From Nocardia higoensis (GTDB lineage: Bacteria; Actinomycetota; Actinomycetes; Mycobacteriales; Mycobacteriaceae), in contig NZ_JADLQN010000003.1 in the NCBI RefSeq assembly GCF_015477835.1, forward strand, positions 124,001-188,000: a DNA stretch of 64,000 bases. The letters run 5' to 3'. Below, in pieces: positions 9,004-17,641 of the stretch; position 1 is the stretch's first letter, and each line of letters starts with the position of its first letter. The translations under genes and the position numbers were made by a program. The notes under the pieces were generated by a model, which saw only the letters and a program-made list of their open reading frames with translations, ran no database searches and had not been told where the DNA came from.

Positions 9004-9213
9004 TCATCGGCCGCCGTCCTGCCGGGGGACCGGCGTGACGGCGGGCCGGATGACCACGCCCGCGATCACGGGGGTCAACAGGCCGTAGAGGGTCATGGCC
9101 GCATCGATCCACGCGATGTCGATCCGGTGGCCTGCGACGAAGGCGATCACGCCGGTGATCGCGACGAGCACCGAGCGTACGAGCGCCGGCTCGGGAAGTC
9201 GGGGCGAGGACAT
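9004..9213 (-). CDS. Putative holin
   Basis: This encodes 69 residues with two predicted membrane segments (about 11-28 and 32-55), short polar ends and a basic C-terminus. The start codon overlaps the endolysin stop (TGATG), which is the usual coupling of endolysin and holin. Holins form pores in the cytoplasmic membrane and time release of the endolysin. The call rests on size, topology and position; the sequence itself is not diagnostic. Confidence 0.68.
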   Translation of the reverse strand: MSSPRLPEPALVRSVLVAITGVIAFVAGHRIDIAWIDAAMTLYGLLTPVIAGVVIRPAVTPVPRQDGGR

Positions 9214-9986
9214 CAGATTCGTCCTTCGTTGACGTCGAGCAGGCGATCGAGTTTGAGTTCGAGTGCGCGCAGCCGCTGTTCGCTGCGGAAATCGGCGGCG
9301 TCGGAATTGAGCACGTAGCCGACGAGGGTGTCCCGGTAGTCGGAATCGGCCACTCGGGATTGGAATCCCTGGGTGAGCTCGAAGTGCACGCGTCGTAGTT
9401 TGTCGAGCAGTTCACGCTGCTCCGCGTCGGAGAGTGCCATGAGCACATCGCCTTTCAGTCGGTCCGCGATGTCGGCGCGGAATCGGTCCATATCGATGCC
9501 GCCGGGGTCCCACTTGCCCTGCGTGGATCCGGCCCATTCCTTGTGGCCGATCACGCGCTCGGGGCCGTGGCCGAGCTTGCGCAGGATGGCGGCGCAGCAG
9601 CGCACATAGGCGTCGTATTGCGCGGGCGACCAGCCCTCGGTGCCGTTGTTGGCGGCCTCGATGCCGATCGTGAGGCGGTTCGCGTCGTTCTCGGGCAGGC
9701 CGGGCCAACGGCCGCGGCCTGCGTGCCAGGCGACGCCGACGGCGACGACGGTGACGGTGCCGTCCTTGGCGAGATGGAGTTGCGAGAGCGGGCCGGCCAA
9801 AGTAGGTAGTCCGTGGGCGATTTCGGACGGTGGTGTGTTCGACCCACCGGTGTGGTGGGCGATGACGCCCCAGATCTGTCCGAAGTCGCCGTGCCCTCGC
9901 TCCCGCCAGGCGGGGAACTCCACTACGCGCAGACCTTCCTCGCGCAGGACGTCCGCGAGCCATACGGGGTCACCGGTCCAAGCCAT
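9213..9986 (-). CDS. N-acetylmuramoyl-L-alanine amidase endolysin
   Basis: This 257-residue protein has an N-terminal Amidase_2/PGRP domain (about 5-175). The visible zinc-ligand pattern is the first His in IAHHTGG (about 38-40) and the second in IGHKEWAG, with KWDPGG following (about 145-160). It would cut the bond between MurNAc and the peptide stem. The C-terminal third is helical and charged (about 180-257), with no recognised wall-binding domain. ATG 9986 is chosen because it starts MAWTGDPVWLADVLR and has a GAAAGG element upstream; the longer frame upstream overlaps a terminator and is not coding. Together with the holin it forms a lysis module. Confidence 0.88.
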   Translation of the reverse strand: MAWTGDPVWLADVLREEGLRVVEFPAWRERGHGDFGQIWGVIAHHTGGSNTPPSEIAHGLPTLAGPLSQLHLAKDGTVTVVAVGVAWHAGRGRWPGLPENDANRLTIGIEAANNGTEGWSPAQYDAYVRCCAAILRKLGHGPERVIGHKEWAGSTQGKWDPGGIDMDRFRADIADRLKGDVLMALSDAEQRELLDKLRRVHFELTQGFQSRVADSDYRDTLVGYVLNSDAADFRSEQRLRALELKLDRLLDVNEGRI

Positions 9987-10026
9987 GGTTAGTTGCCTTT
10001 CATCGAGTCGTCGATTGCCCAGCGCG

Positions 10027-10065
10027 GACACCGGCGCCCCCGGGCACGTCGGGTCCGCCGGTGTC
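10027..10065 (-). terminator. Hairpin upstream of the lysis module
   Basis: A 10-bp perfect stem (GACACCGGCG / CGCCGGTGTC) with a GC-rich loop lies between the 318-residue structural gene (stop at 10106) and the endolysin start at 9986. It may cause partial termination or processing so that lysis genes are expressed separately from tail genes. Confidence 0.55.
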
Positions 10066-10105
10066 ATGTGCGGTGATGGGCCGGATGCAACCCGGGTTCG
10101 GCGGG

Positions 10106-11062
10106 TCAGGTGATACGCACGTAGGTGCCTGCGGCGTTGATGGTGGCCCGCGAGCTTTGGGCGAACGCGTTGCCGTCCTTGACCTCGACCGTGACCCGAT
10201 CGCCCTGAGCAATAGCGACCGTCGCGGCGGCGATGGCAGGATTGGCCGTCGTACCGGTGGCGATGACGGTGCCGTTGAGCTTGATCCGTACGGAAATCGA
10301 ACTGGTGCTCCAGGTACCCGAGGTCCAGCTGATACTGCTCGATACGGTGGCGGTTTCGTTGCCGCCCTGGCTTATCAAGGCATGGGTGTCCACTGTCGAA
10401 CCGGGATAGCTTCCGGAGTCCGCAGTCCAATTGACCACCTGAATCCATGCATTCGTGGTGCTGGGGCCGCTCTGTGTCCCGGTCTTGTCCATGCTGGACG
10501 GGCTGAACCCCGGTTCTGCGAGAGCTGTCAGGTCACCGACACCGGTCATCGCGGCTGTCATCGGGACGGGCGGTGCATAGATCACACCGAGGGCCGACGA
10601 CGATCCGTGGAACGATGCTGTGGCGCCTGCTCGGGTGACGACGGTTGCCGACAGCTCGCCCACGCCACGGGTATGGGCGTCCGTCGCCTGCGTGGTGCCG
10701 GCACTGTCGAAATCGGCCGAGACGACGAGCACCGCGGCCGCGCCTGCTTCGACTCGAGCCAACGCCGAGCCGGCCGCTTCGAGAGCGGCGGTGCTCGACA
10801 GGTGTGGCCGGACATCGGCCGACAACTGCCCCGAGCCGCCGCTCGCACCCGGCGCGGATGCCGAAGCGAGTGACACGGCCAGCAAGGTTCCGCCGACGGT
10901 GAGATCCGCCCGGATGAAGGGAACGACGATCGGAACATTGTGGCCGGGAATGAAGGACATCGGCGGCGCGGGCAGAGTGACCGTGCCGAGCGGCGGTGCC
11001 GGGACAGCTGGGGCAACCGACGGCGGAGCGGGTAGCCTCGCCGTTCTGGGGATATCGGCCAC
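10106..11062 (-). CDS. Phage minor tail/adhesin-like structural protein
   Basis: This encodes 318 residues, rich in Ala, Ser, Thr and Gly, with a Pro-rich N-terminus, then beta-repeat-like segments and a C-terminal beta-sandwich-like part ending GTYVRIT. GTG 11062 is chosen: GGAGGA stands 7 nt upstream, while the longer frame runs through the 11096-11128 hairpin. Composition and its place between fibre genes and the lysis module suggest a tail-tip or fibre component that contacts the target cell. No specific family is recognised. Confidence 0.62.
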   Translation of the reverse strand: MADIPRTARLPAPPSVAPAVPAPPLGTVTLPAPPMSFIPGHNVPIVVPFIRADLTVGGTLLAVSLASASAPGASGGSGQLSADVRPHLSSTAALEAAGSALARVEAGAAAVLVVSADFDSAGTTQATDAHTRGVGELSATVVTRAGATASFHGSSSALGVIYAPPVPMTAAMTGVGDLTALAEPGFSPSSMDKTGTQSGPSTTNAWIQVVNWTADSGSYPGSTVDTHALISQGGNETATVSSSISWTSGTWSTSSISVRIKLNGTVIATGTTANPAIAAATVAIAQGDRVTVEVKDGNAFAQSSRATINAAGTYVRIT

Positions 11063-11095
11063 AGCGGGTTCCTCCAAAGCAATCGGATATGGAAA

Positions 11096-11128
11096 GTGCC
11101 GCGCTCGACGGTCGGTCGAGCGCGGCAC
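11096..11128 (-). terminator. Perfect hairpin between two tail-fibre genes
   Basis: A 14-bp perfect stem (GTGCCGCGCTCGAC / GTCGAGCGCGGCAC) with a 5-nt loop lies 33 bp after the stop of the gene ending at 11161. It shares the GTGCCG-GCTCGA core with the hairpin at 8571-8603. Confidence 0.65.
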
Positions 11129-11160
11129 CGTGGGAAGAGTTGTCGCCGGTCCGGCGCGGG

Positions 11161-11511
11161 TCAGCTGATGGTGAAGGTGGGCGTGATGAGCAGGGTGCCC
11201 TGGCCGCCGAGGGTGGTGGCGGGGATGGCGACCTTGTCGATGAAGGTGCCGCCGGTGAGGGCGGTCCACAGGCCTGCGTGGGTGTAGGAGCCCGCAGGCA
11301 GGTCGATGGTGACCTGGCTGCCGGTGACCTGGCCGTTGGCCGGGGCCGTCCAAGTCGTGGCGACCCGCTTGTAAGCGGGCGAGCCGCCGGTTGCCTCATT
11401 CGTGCCGGTGGTGCCCGGGTCCGCGGTGTGGACCGAGACGTAGACCGGGGTGGCGATGTTGGCGTAGGCGGTGCACAGCGCGTTCTTGGTGGACGTGACG
11501 GCGATAGCCAT
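11161..11511 (-). CDS. Phage tail fibre protein (small beta-rich type)
   Basis: This 116-residue protein starts MAIAVTSTKNALCTAYA and contains VHTADPGTTGTNEATGGSPAYKR, the hallmark of a family annotated as phage tail fibre proteins in actinobacteriophages. It is entirely beta-rich with no membrane segment. GGAG lies 9 nt before the ATG. It sits among tail-tip genes. Confidence 0.75.
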   Translation of the reverse strand: MAIAVTSTKNALCTAYANIATPVYVSVHTADPGTTGTNEATGGSPAYKRVATTWTAPANGQVTGSQVTIDLPAGSYTHAGLWTALTGGTFIDKVAIPATTLGGQGTLLITPTFTIS

Positions 11512-11550
11512 GGGGTACTCCTTGAAAGTGTTCGTTGGGTGGGGATTTCG

Positions 11551-11889
11551 TCACTGGGTGCGGATGACCGAGCCCGCGTACCAGGCGTAGGTCGTCACCG
11601 GCGAGGTCGGGTAGGTGACCAGCATCGTGTAGCGGGAGTTCGCCGGAATCTCGTCGCAGGTCGCGGCGGGAACGGTCCACGTGGCGATGTTCGCGTCGAC
11701 CGTGGCCGGCCATGCGCCGAGGGCGGCGCCACCGGGCGCCGTCAGCACGATGGAAATCGTTGTTCCCGCGGGGAACACCGCGCCGCCGGATGGCTGGATG
11801 GTTTGGACGAAGCTGGCGCCGGTCGTCAGTTTCAGGGGCTCGAGAGTGGGCTGGTAGCCCAGGTAGCCCGGATCGTTCATTGTGCTCAT
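11551..11889 (-). CDS. LtfC-like/DUF7264 beta-sandwich tail protein
   Basis: This 112-residue protein has a beta-sandwich pattern of alternating strands (TGASFVQTIQ, AGTTISIVLT, ATVDANIATWTV, YTMLVTYP), as seen in the LtfC/Gp6-like (DUF7264) proteins encoded beside fibre genes in mycobacteriophage-like tails. It is probably a structural or adaptor piece of the tail tip. The ATG is preceded by GAGGAA. There is a 39-bp gap to the downstream fibre gene. Confidence 0.7.
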   Translation of the reverse strand: MSTMNDPGYLGYQPTLEPLKLTTGASFVQTIQPSGGAVFPAGTTISIVLTAPGGAALGAWPATVDANIATWTVPAATCDEIPANSRYTMLVTYPTSPVTTYAWYAGSVIRTQ

Positions 11890-11937
11890 CGGGTTCCTCG
11901 GTGTCGGAGTCGATCTCGGAGCTCTGGTCGCATCCGG

Positions 11938-13323
11938 TCAGGAATAGGAGCAGAGCGTGCCGTCGAAGTAGACGTTGGTGCCGGACGGGTCGCCGTACAT
12001 GTTGTTGGCACCTGCGATGTAGTAACCGGGCGCCCAGACGCTGCCCGCGCCTGCGAAGACGACGAACGATCCCGAGGTGCGATAGACCGCGGAACCTTCG
12101 ACCTCGCCGCTGTTGCGCACGAGTTTCCAGAGGCCGTCGGGACTGGGCGCGCTCCACAACGCGACGCGATAGCTGTATCCGGTGCCGCACGCCTGCGACC
12201 ACTGCACGCCGACGTTCATCACGTACCAGCCCGGCTTGGTGATCTGGATCTGTCCGGTGGAAAGATCCAGCACATTGACCTTGTTCGCGCTGCGGATGGT
12301 GTCGAAGACCGCGCTGTAGCGCGCGTTGCCCGCATTGTGCGCGACAGTGGTGGCGCTCTGCCGGTACAGCGACCACCCGGTCCCCACCAGTGGCGGCGAG
12401 GTGGTGTCGGCCGCGACGAACGATTCCAGGTCGAAGCCGAAGGAAAGCGTGGTACCGGACCACGTGCTGGAAACATTGCAGGCGCTGAAGAATCCGACCC
12501 GGCGGTTGCCCGCTCCGACCGGGGAGGTGACCGCCGTGTCCTGATATCCGAACCGGCTCACACCGTTGACCAGTACCTCGTAGGAGGAGCCGGATGCGCT
12601 GACCGTCACGGTGTCACCGGAACTCAGGGTCAGATTCGTGCGCTCGGCCCAGACGGTGATGGTCAGCTGTCCATCGACCAGCGTTCCCCGTTGCAGTGAG
12701 ATCCTGGAGGCTCCGACCTGCGCTATGACGAAAGTCGACAGATCGTCGGCAGCACGGAGCAGGATGCCGCTACCGGTGAAACTGCCTGCCTGGTTGGGAC
12801 GGCCCAGGACGAGGGACACCGACTGCGAATCCGTCATCAGGGGCGTCTTGTACAACGCGAAGGCGCCGCCGGTACTGGTGTGACCGGCCTTGGCGATACC
12901 TGCCTGATGGTCGACGACCACTACGTCCGGCACCGTGTGGCCGCCGCTGCTCCACTTGCCGACGTTCCATTTCGCCGCGTCCCACGTCTCGAACTTGTCG
13001 GTGAACGCCGCCCCGCCGACCTCGCTCTGCGTCTTGTCCGCTTGCAGGTCGGCGATCGCCGAAGCGTTGGAGACCGAGGTGCCCTGCGCCGCAGTCGCGG
13101 TCACCTGCGCGTCGGTGGCGTCGGTCTGCGCCGACGCTGCCGCGTCGAGCGCGCGGTTGGTAACGGTACTCAAGTTGCTGCCGACAGCGTCGATGCCGGC
13201 GAAGGACTGCATGACGTTGGACATGATCGAGGCCTGCGCGGCCTCCCAGGTCACCTTCTGCAGGTTGCGGATCGAGCCGCCGGTGTATGCGCCGGAGGGG
13301 ATCCGCCCGTCGGGGCTGGTCAT
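11938..13323 (-). CDS. Minor tail protein, likely receptor-binding (DUF7257-like)
   Basis: This encodes 461 residues. The N-terminal 100 residues are helical (QASIMSNVMQSF, then an Ala/Thr-rich coiled coil), followed by two beta-sandwich domains of lectin-like appearance (about 105-300 and 320-461, the last rich in Trp, Tyr and Gly). Proteins with this arrangement in actinobacteriophages are minor tail proteins that bind the cell surface. The start overlaps the previous stop by ATGA. If the cluster is a tailocin, this gene would be the main specificity determinant. Confidence 0.75.
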   Translation of the reverse strand: MTSPDGRIPSGAYTGGSIRNLQKVTWEAAQASIMSNVMQSFAGIDAVGSNLSTVTNRALDAAASAQTDATDAQVTATAAQGTSVSNASAIADLQADKTQSEVGGAAFTDKFETWDAAKWNVGKWSSGGHTVPDVVVVDHQAGIAKAGHTSTGGAFALYKTPLMTDSQSVSLVLGRPNQAGSFTGSGILLRAADDLSTFVIAQVGASRISLQRGTLVDGQLTITVWAERTNLTLSSGDTVTVSASGSSYEVLVNGVSRFGYQDTAVTSPVGAGNRRVGFFSACNVSSTWSGTTLSFGFDLESFVAADTTSPPLVGTGWSLYRQSATTVAHNAGNARYSAVFDTIRSANKVNVLDLSTGQIQITKPGWYVMNVGVQWSQACGTGYSYRVALWSAPSPDGLWKLVRNSGEVEGSAVYRTSGSFVVFAGAGSVWAPGYYIAGANNMYGDPSGTNVYFDGTLCSYS

Positions 13324-13763
13324 CGCGAACCGCCGGAGGACGCGTCGTCCGGCGCGGCACTGCCGACCTCGGCATGGTTGCGGTCCAGTTCGCGGGCATC
13401 GACCAGGTGCTTCAACTCACCTGATTCACGCAGCTGCTCGATCAAGTGAGCGCGCTCGTCGGGAGTCAGCTGGCTCACGTCGGGCGCCGAGGTCTCGGGG
13501 GGTCGGACCGCCCCCTTCTCGGCCCATTGCCCGGAACCGTTGAGCCAGTGGGTGACGCCACGAGCAGGCGGGATGTACTCCCGGAGCTGCTGATCGGAGT
13601 GGTGGCGGAACCCGAGATCCCACAGGTGTTTCGACCACTGCCGCAGCACGTCGGGGTGCACGAGCAGCGGCGAGTTCCGTGGGCCGGGCAGCCCGACGAG
13701 CGCCCATACGAAAGCATCATAGGGATCGTCGGGGTTGCATTCTTCGTACAATGGAATGGACAT
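13320..13763 (-). CDS. Phage gene 29 family protein (DUF2744)
   Basis: This 147-residue soluble protein carries the conserved PDDPYDAFVWALVGLPG block and a following LLVHPDVLRQWSKHLWDLGF segment typical of the DUF2744 'phage gene 29' family, which is coded between tail-tip genes in mycobacteriophages. Its role is unknown. It is coupled to the downstream minor tail gene by an ATGA overlap. Confidence 0.78.
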   Translation of the reverse strand: MSIPLYEECNPDDPYDAFVWALVGLPGPRNSPLLVHPDVLRQWSKHLWDLGFRHHSDQQLREYIPPARGVTHWLNGSGQWAEKGAVRPPETSAPDVSQLTPDERAHLIEQLRESGELKHLVDARELDRNHAEVGSAAPDDASSGGSR

Positions 13764-13775
13764 GGTTCTCCCGCT

Positions 13776-15455
13776 TCACATCTGGACGGCGAGGGCGTGG
13801 ATGTCGTCGACGATGTCGGCCACCACCCGCATGGACTTGGCGAAGGGCATGTCGTGGTCGCGGTCGGAGCCGACGGTGATCTGCCAGGCCGGGCTGGCCG
13901 TGCGCGACCAGGCGAGTTCCAGCTCGGTGACCTGTTCCACGTAGATCGACCCCTCGGGCATGCCCTTGACGGTCGAGCCGACTCGATCGCCGAGGAAGAA
14001 ATGCCCCTGCCCGTGGTCGCCGATCATGTATGGTTCACCGTTGGCCACGGTGAATTTGTGGGTGAAGTGCCTGCGTGTCTTCCACAGGCCCTCTCCGAGA
14101 GTCAGCAGCGAGCCGAGGGTGTAGGCGCGGTCGGCGCTGTTCTCGAAATGCTCGTAGTAGTGTGACCATCCCGAATTCAGTTCGCGCTGAGGTGATTTGA
14201 ATTCCATCCAGGCGAGCAGCGTGTCCGAGAGCAGTGCCGTGGCGATCGTGTTGACCACCGCGGTCGTGCCGTTCGCGACACCGGCCAGGAAGGGGCCGAC
14301 GAAGGGCACCTCACCCAGCGCACCCGCGGTGACCATGCCGACGAACTGGATCGCCGAGGAGATCGCCTCGTTCACACCGGGCATCGAATGACCGCCCGTG
14401 AGGATCTGCACAGCCGACGAGGGGTTCACGACGAACTGCGACGTCTGGATCCCGGTCCGCTCGTTCTGCCGGTACACCACCCAGGGGTTCGAGGGCAGCG
14501 TGCCCATCCACCCGGGGTTCTTGTACAGCTCGGGCGCGTTCTGATCGGGCAGCACGTCCGGGCTGTAGTCGAGCAGCGTGTTGTCGAGCACCTGTACCGT
14601 GCGCTGCAGGCCGTCCCACATATCGCCGCCGGTGCTGGTGCCGGTCCAGAAGCCGGACTTGTCGACGATGTCGACGACCAGACACCCGTGGCGCAGGTCG
14701 GCGCCCGGCCAGGGTTTCGGATCTCCCCGCAGCCACCGTCGCGTGACCACCGCCAGTTGCGCGGTCTCCAAGGTGCCCGCGGCCGCCTCGTGGAAGTTGC
14801 GGAAGCGGGAACCGAAGATCGTCCACAGCGAGGTGTCGGAAGCGAAATCGCCCGGTTTGACAACCACCGCCCAGTTGGACTGATCGAGATTGCCCCAACC
14901 GCCGATGTCGACAGGATCGTCGGGCAACTGCCACTGGGCATGTTCGAGCCGGAGCAGGTTCAAATGCAGAGCCGTCTTCAAGGCCCAGACGCTCGGCCCG
15001 GCGAGCATGAACTCGCGCGGGAACTGCACCGCCGCGGGCAGGAAGGGGTTCGACCAGCAGTAGATGTGCTTGAGTTCCTGGTAGGAGTGCATGAACAGCA
15101 GCTCCACCGTCGTGATGCCCCGCTCATCGGTCTTGATGACCGCTTTCTCCAGTCGCCCGTCCCAGCGGGCTCCGTCCTTGTCGACGGTGATGTGCACGTT
15201 CTGCTTGGTCCGGCCGTTGATGTCCACGGCCCATCTGGCCAAGTAGTAGTCGTAAGGAAGCTCCAGTAGTCCGGTACCCGACTGGTTCAGCACCCAGCGG
15301 AAGTCGGCGCTGATCTCCGCACCGCAGATACCGCGCAGGTTCCAGTCGCCGTCCCACAACCGCACCAGCGGACGAGCATGGCGCCGCTGTTTGCGCGCAT
15401 CCTTGGCCTGCTGCGCCTCGGCGTAAAGCGCGGGCAGATCCTGGGCGGTCGTCAC
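13776..15455 (-). CDS. Siphovirus Gp37-like tail protein
   Basis: This encodes 559 residues resembling the ReqiPepy6 Gp37-like family of large tail-tip proteins from siphoviruses of Rhodococcus and relatives: RLWDGDWNLRG near residue 28, many Trp and Tyr residues, a mid-protein membrane-like Gly/Ala stretch (about 385-430), and a beta-rich C-terminus. The start is the GTG at 15455, which overlaps the upstream stop (GTGA). A longer frame to 16070 is a shadow of the neighbouring gene. By position it is the central tail-hub protein after the distal tail protein. Confidence 0.78.
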   Translation of the reverse strand: MTTAQDLPALYAEAQQAKDARKQRRHARPLVRLWDGDWNLRGICGAEISADFRWVLNQSGTGLLELPYDYYLARWAVDINGRTKQNVHITVDKDGARWDGRLEKAVIKTDERGITTVELLFMHSYQELKHIYCWSNPFLPAAVQFPREFMLAGPSVWALKTALHLNLLRLEHAQWQLPDDPVDIGGWGNLDQSNWAVVVKPGDFASDTSLWTIFGSRFRNFHEAAAGTLETAQLAVVTRRWLRGDPKPWPGADLRHGCLVVDIVDKSGFWTGTSTGGDMWDGLQRTVQVLDNTLLDYSPDVLPDQNAPELYKNPGWMGTLPSNPWVVYRQNERTGIQTSQFVVNPSSAVQILTGGHSMPGVNEAISSAIQFVGMVTAGALGEVPFVGPFLAGVANGTTAVVNTIATALLSDTLLAWMEFKSPQRELNSGWSHYYEHFENSADRAYTLGSLLTLGEGLWKTRRHFTHKFTVANGEPYMIGDHGQGHFFLGDRVGSTVKGMPEGSIYVEQVTELELAWSRTASPAWQITVGSDRDHDMPFAKSMRVVADIVDDIHALAVQM

Positions 15456-16336
15456 TGCAGCCCCCAAGGCCGCGACCAGTTCCGCTGCTGCACGACCATC
15501 ACCGATGCTCCCGCAGGCGCTCCGGTGACGGAGACCGGCACATCGGTCGCCGGGGTGTACGGGGGCACCGGGTAGAGGAAACTTACGCCGTTCATCAGCG
15601 CCCAGATCTGCGAGCCGTCGGCCGCGACGATCATCTCCTCCATCGGGTCGGTATCCACCGTGAGGTCCTGGCCCGCAGTGGTCGCGGGCAACGTGATGGT
15701 GCGCGCCGCGTCGTCCTCGGCCACACCCCACGAGAAGTCCGGCACCGTCCACCTGCCCGGCGCCGAGCACACCCACTTCAACCACATTGGCTGATCGGTG
15801 GGATTGGCGATGCTGACGGTGCCTTGTCTGGTCACACCGGGCTGCGTGCTGTCGGCGGTCGCGGTCCAGGTGCTCGTCACGTCCGACTCCACCCACCACG
15901 GATTGCCCGCTACACAGGTCATCACGACCTTGCTCTGCGACTTCAGATGCGGATCCTTGTCCGGCTTGAAGTCCGGCTGCTCCGACATCCGCAGTTTCAG
16001 CGACCGCGTGCCGTAATCCGTCGTGATCGTCAGCGTCGAGTCCCTGTCGTAGGCCCACGCTTTCCGCCACGCGGAATCCACTGACTCCCAGGACTGTCCG
16101 GCGGCCTGGAAGACATTGACCGCGAATACGACATCGCGTTTGTTGGTCCGGTATCCGCCGAACGACGAACCGATCTGGAACGCGGACTGGTTCCAGATCG
16201 TTGTCACCGGAGCGTCGTACAAACCGCTCGGCGATGTCGCCAGCTCGACACCCTCACGGCCACGGCCCTGACCGGCGATCGTCCACACCGATCCATCGAC
16301 TCCGGTCACCGTGATCATCGCGGCATTGGGCGCCAC
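15452..16336 (-). CDS. Distal tail/minor tail protein (Dit-like)
   Basis: This encodes 294 residues starting at a GTG with GAGGTGAA upstream. It is beta-rich with an N-terminal beta-sandwich (about 5-150, including TLTITTDYGTRSLKLRMSE) and a galectin-like C-terminal part. This order, and its place between the tape-measure slot and the Gp37-like hub gene, match the distal tail proteins of siphoviruses. It would cap the tail tube and anchor the tip. Confidence 0.72.
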   Translation of the reverse strand: MAPNAAMITVTGVDGSVWTIAGQGRGREGVELATSPSGLYDAPVTTIWNQSAFQIGSSFGGYRTNKRDVVFAVNVFQAAGQSWESVDSAWRKAWAYDRDSTLTITTDYGTRSLKLRMSEQPDFKPDKDPHLKSQSKVVMTCVAGNPWWVESDVTSTWTATADSTQPGVTRQGTVSIANPTDQPMWLKWVCSAPGRWTVPDFSWGVAEDDAARTITLPATTAGQDLTVDTDPMEEMIVAADGSQIWALMNGVSFLYPVPPYTPATDVPVSVTGAPAGASVMVVQQRNWSRPWGLQ

Positions 16337-16372
16337 AGATTCACCTCGATCCAATAGTTTTCGACGCGATGC

Positions 16373-17548
16373 CTAGTGGGACAATTCCCATTGCATCGCA
16401 AGTACTTTCAATCTGCCGATGATGTCTTCGTCGTTCGACATCGAGATATTCACCGTGGCAGGCCGTTCGGCGGAGGGCGCCGCTACAGCACCTGCACCGT
16501 CGGTCCGGCTCGGCGCCGAGCGCGAAGCCATCATCTTCTGCAGGAAGAAGGGGTCGGCATTGAGCGCCTGCAGAAAGGGACGGTTGACGGCGGTGGAGCG
16601 GGCGTTCATGACGAATTCGCCGTCGGAGAGCCATGCCGGGATCTTGTCGCCGATGGACGAGCCGGGGCCCTGAACGTCACCGCCCTCCGCCCGTTTCAGC
16701 GGCGCAGCCCATGGCGCCGGGCTACCGGCGCGCATTTCGAATCCACCCTGCAGGAAATCGAGATCGACGATCCGACGGATCGCCGGTTGCACAGGAATGC
16801 TCGATCGATCCGCGATGTGTGTCGGCCCGTCCGGTTCCGGATATCCGCCCGGCGGTGGAATGTCCACCGCGTCGATACCCGGCTCGACCGGCCACGGTGG
16901 CATGCCCGGGTCGAGCGCGTCCTTCCAGGTGTACATCTGCTCCATGAGCCGTTGGGCGCGGCCGAACGAGTTCCGCGACATCTTGGAATACAGCGTCGCC
17001 TTGTGCCCCAGCTTCCCATTGGCGATATAGTCACCGAAGAACCCCTCGGCGTTATATCCGGCAGCCAGAACCTGATTCAGACTGTATTGAGATTTCATAT
17101 CGACCGGTATGTTGTCCGACCATTTGTTCTTGATATAGGCGAGGTTGTACGCCGCAGCCTGGATCGCCGAGCTCTGATCATCCGCGAGATCCGTCCATTC
17201 TCGACCCGAGAAGATCGACGAATACTCCGACTTCAGTCTGTCGAAGGTTTCTTTCTTCATGTTCGTGAGCCCGATAGAGTTCGAGTGGCCGTCCTTCAAC
17301 TCACGAAACGGCGTGGTGTGCTCCCGCAACCAATCCTTCAGTTCCCATGTCAGATTCGCATCCGCGCCTTCGTTCAGCACGATCGCCATGACGAGCCGCG
17401 GATCCACACCCGCGGCTTCGCCATGTGTGACCGAATCCTGGACCCATCGGGCAACTGTGGGGTCCATATCTTCCGGCGTACCGCGTATATCGGGATTCCA
17501 TTCGAACTTCGGAGGAGGACTACTCCAAGTGGCCGAATAGTCGTTCAT
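16373..17548 (-). CDS. Short tape-measure-like protein with muralytic N-terminal domain
   Basis: This encodes 391 residues. Residues about 25-210 form a lysozyme/SLT-like helical domain (VDPRLVMAIVLNEGADAN; GLTNMKKETFDRLK; NLAYIKNKW; AGYNAEG). The C-terminal 110 residues carry the usual end of actinophage tape-measure proteins: AEGGDVQGPG...DKIPAWLSDGEFVMNARST. The long hydrophobic and coiled middle of a tape measure is missing; most such proteins exceed 800 residues. It occupies the tape-measure slot between the assembly chaperones and the distal tail protein. The start is ATG 17548 with GGAAGGA at proper spacing, not ATG 17557. It may be a true short tape measure or a chimeric remnant with a wall-cutting role. 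Confidence 0.7.
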   Translation of the reverse strand: MNDYSATWSSPPPKFEWNPDIRGTPEDMDPTVARWVQDSVTHGEAAGVDPRLVMAIVLNEGADANLTWELKDWLREHTTPFRELKDGHSNSIGLTNMKKETFDRLKSEYSSIFSGREWTDLADDQSSAIQAAAYNLAYIKNKWSDNIPVDMKSQYSLNQVLAAGYNAEGFFGDYIANGKLGHKATLYSKMSRNSFGRAQRLMEQMYTWKDALDPGMPPWPVEPGIDAVDIPPPGGYPEPDGPTHIADRSSIPVQPAIRRIVDLDFLQGGFEMRAGSPAPWAAPLKRAEGGDVQGPGSSIGDKIPAWLSDGEFVMNARSTAVNRPFLQALNADPFFLQKMMASRSAPSRTDGAGAVAAPSAERPATVNISMSNDEDIIGRLKVLAMQWELSH

Positions 17549-17641
17549 TGAACGCATCCTTCCGACGAGATGACAACTGTTGCCGTCCGGGCGGACCAGC
17601 TACTGTGAGAGAAATTTCCGACCCGACGGGCTGGGCTGAGA

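Noticed and set aside
15456..16070. N-terminal extension of the Gp37-like gene
   Set aside because: The extra 205 codons lie entirely within the Dit-like gene on the same strand; the GTG at 15455 overlapping the previous stop is the natural start.
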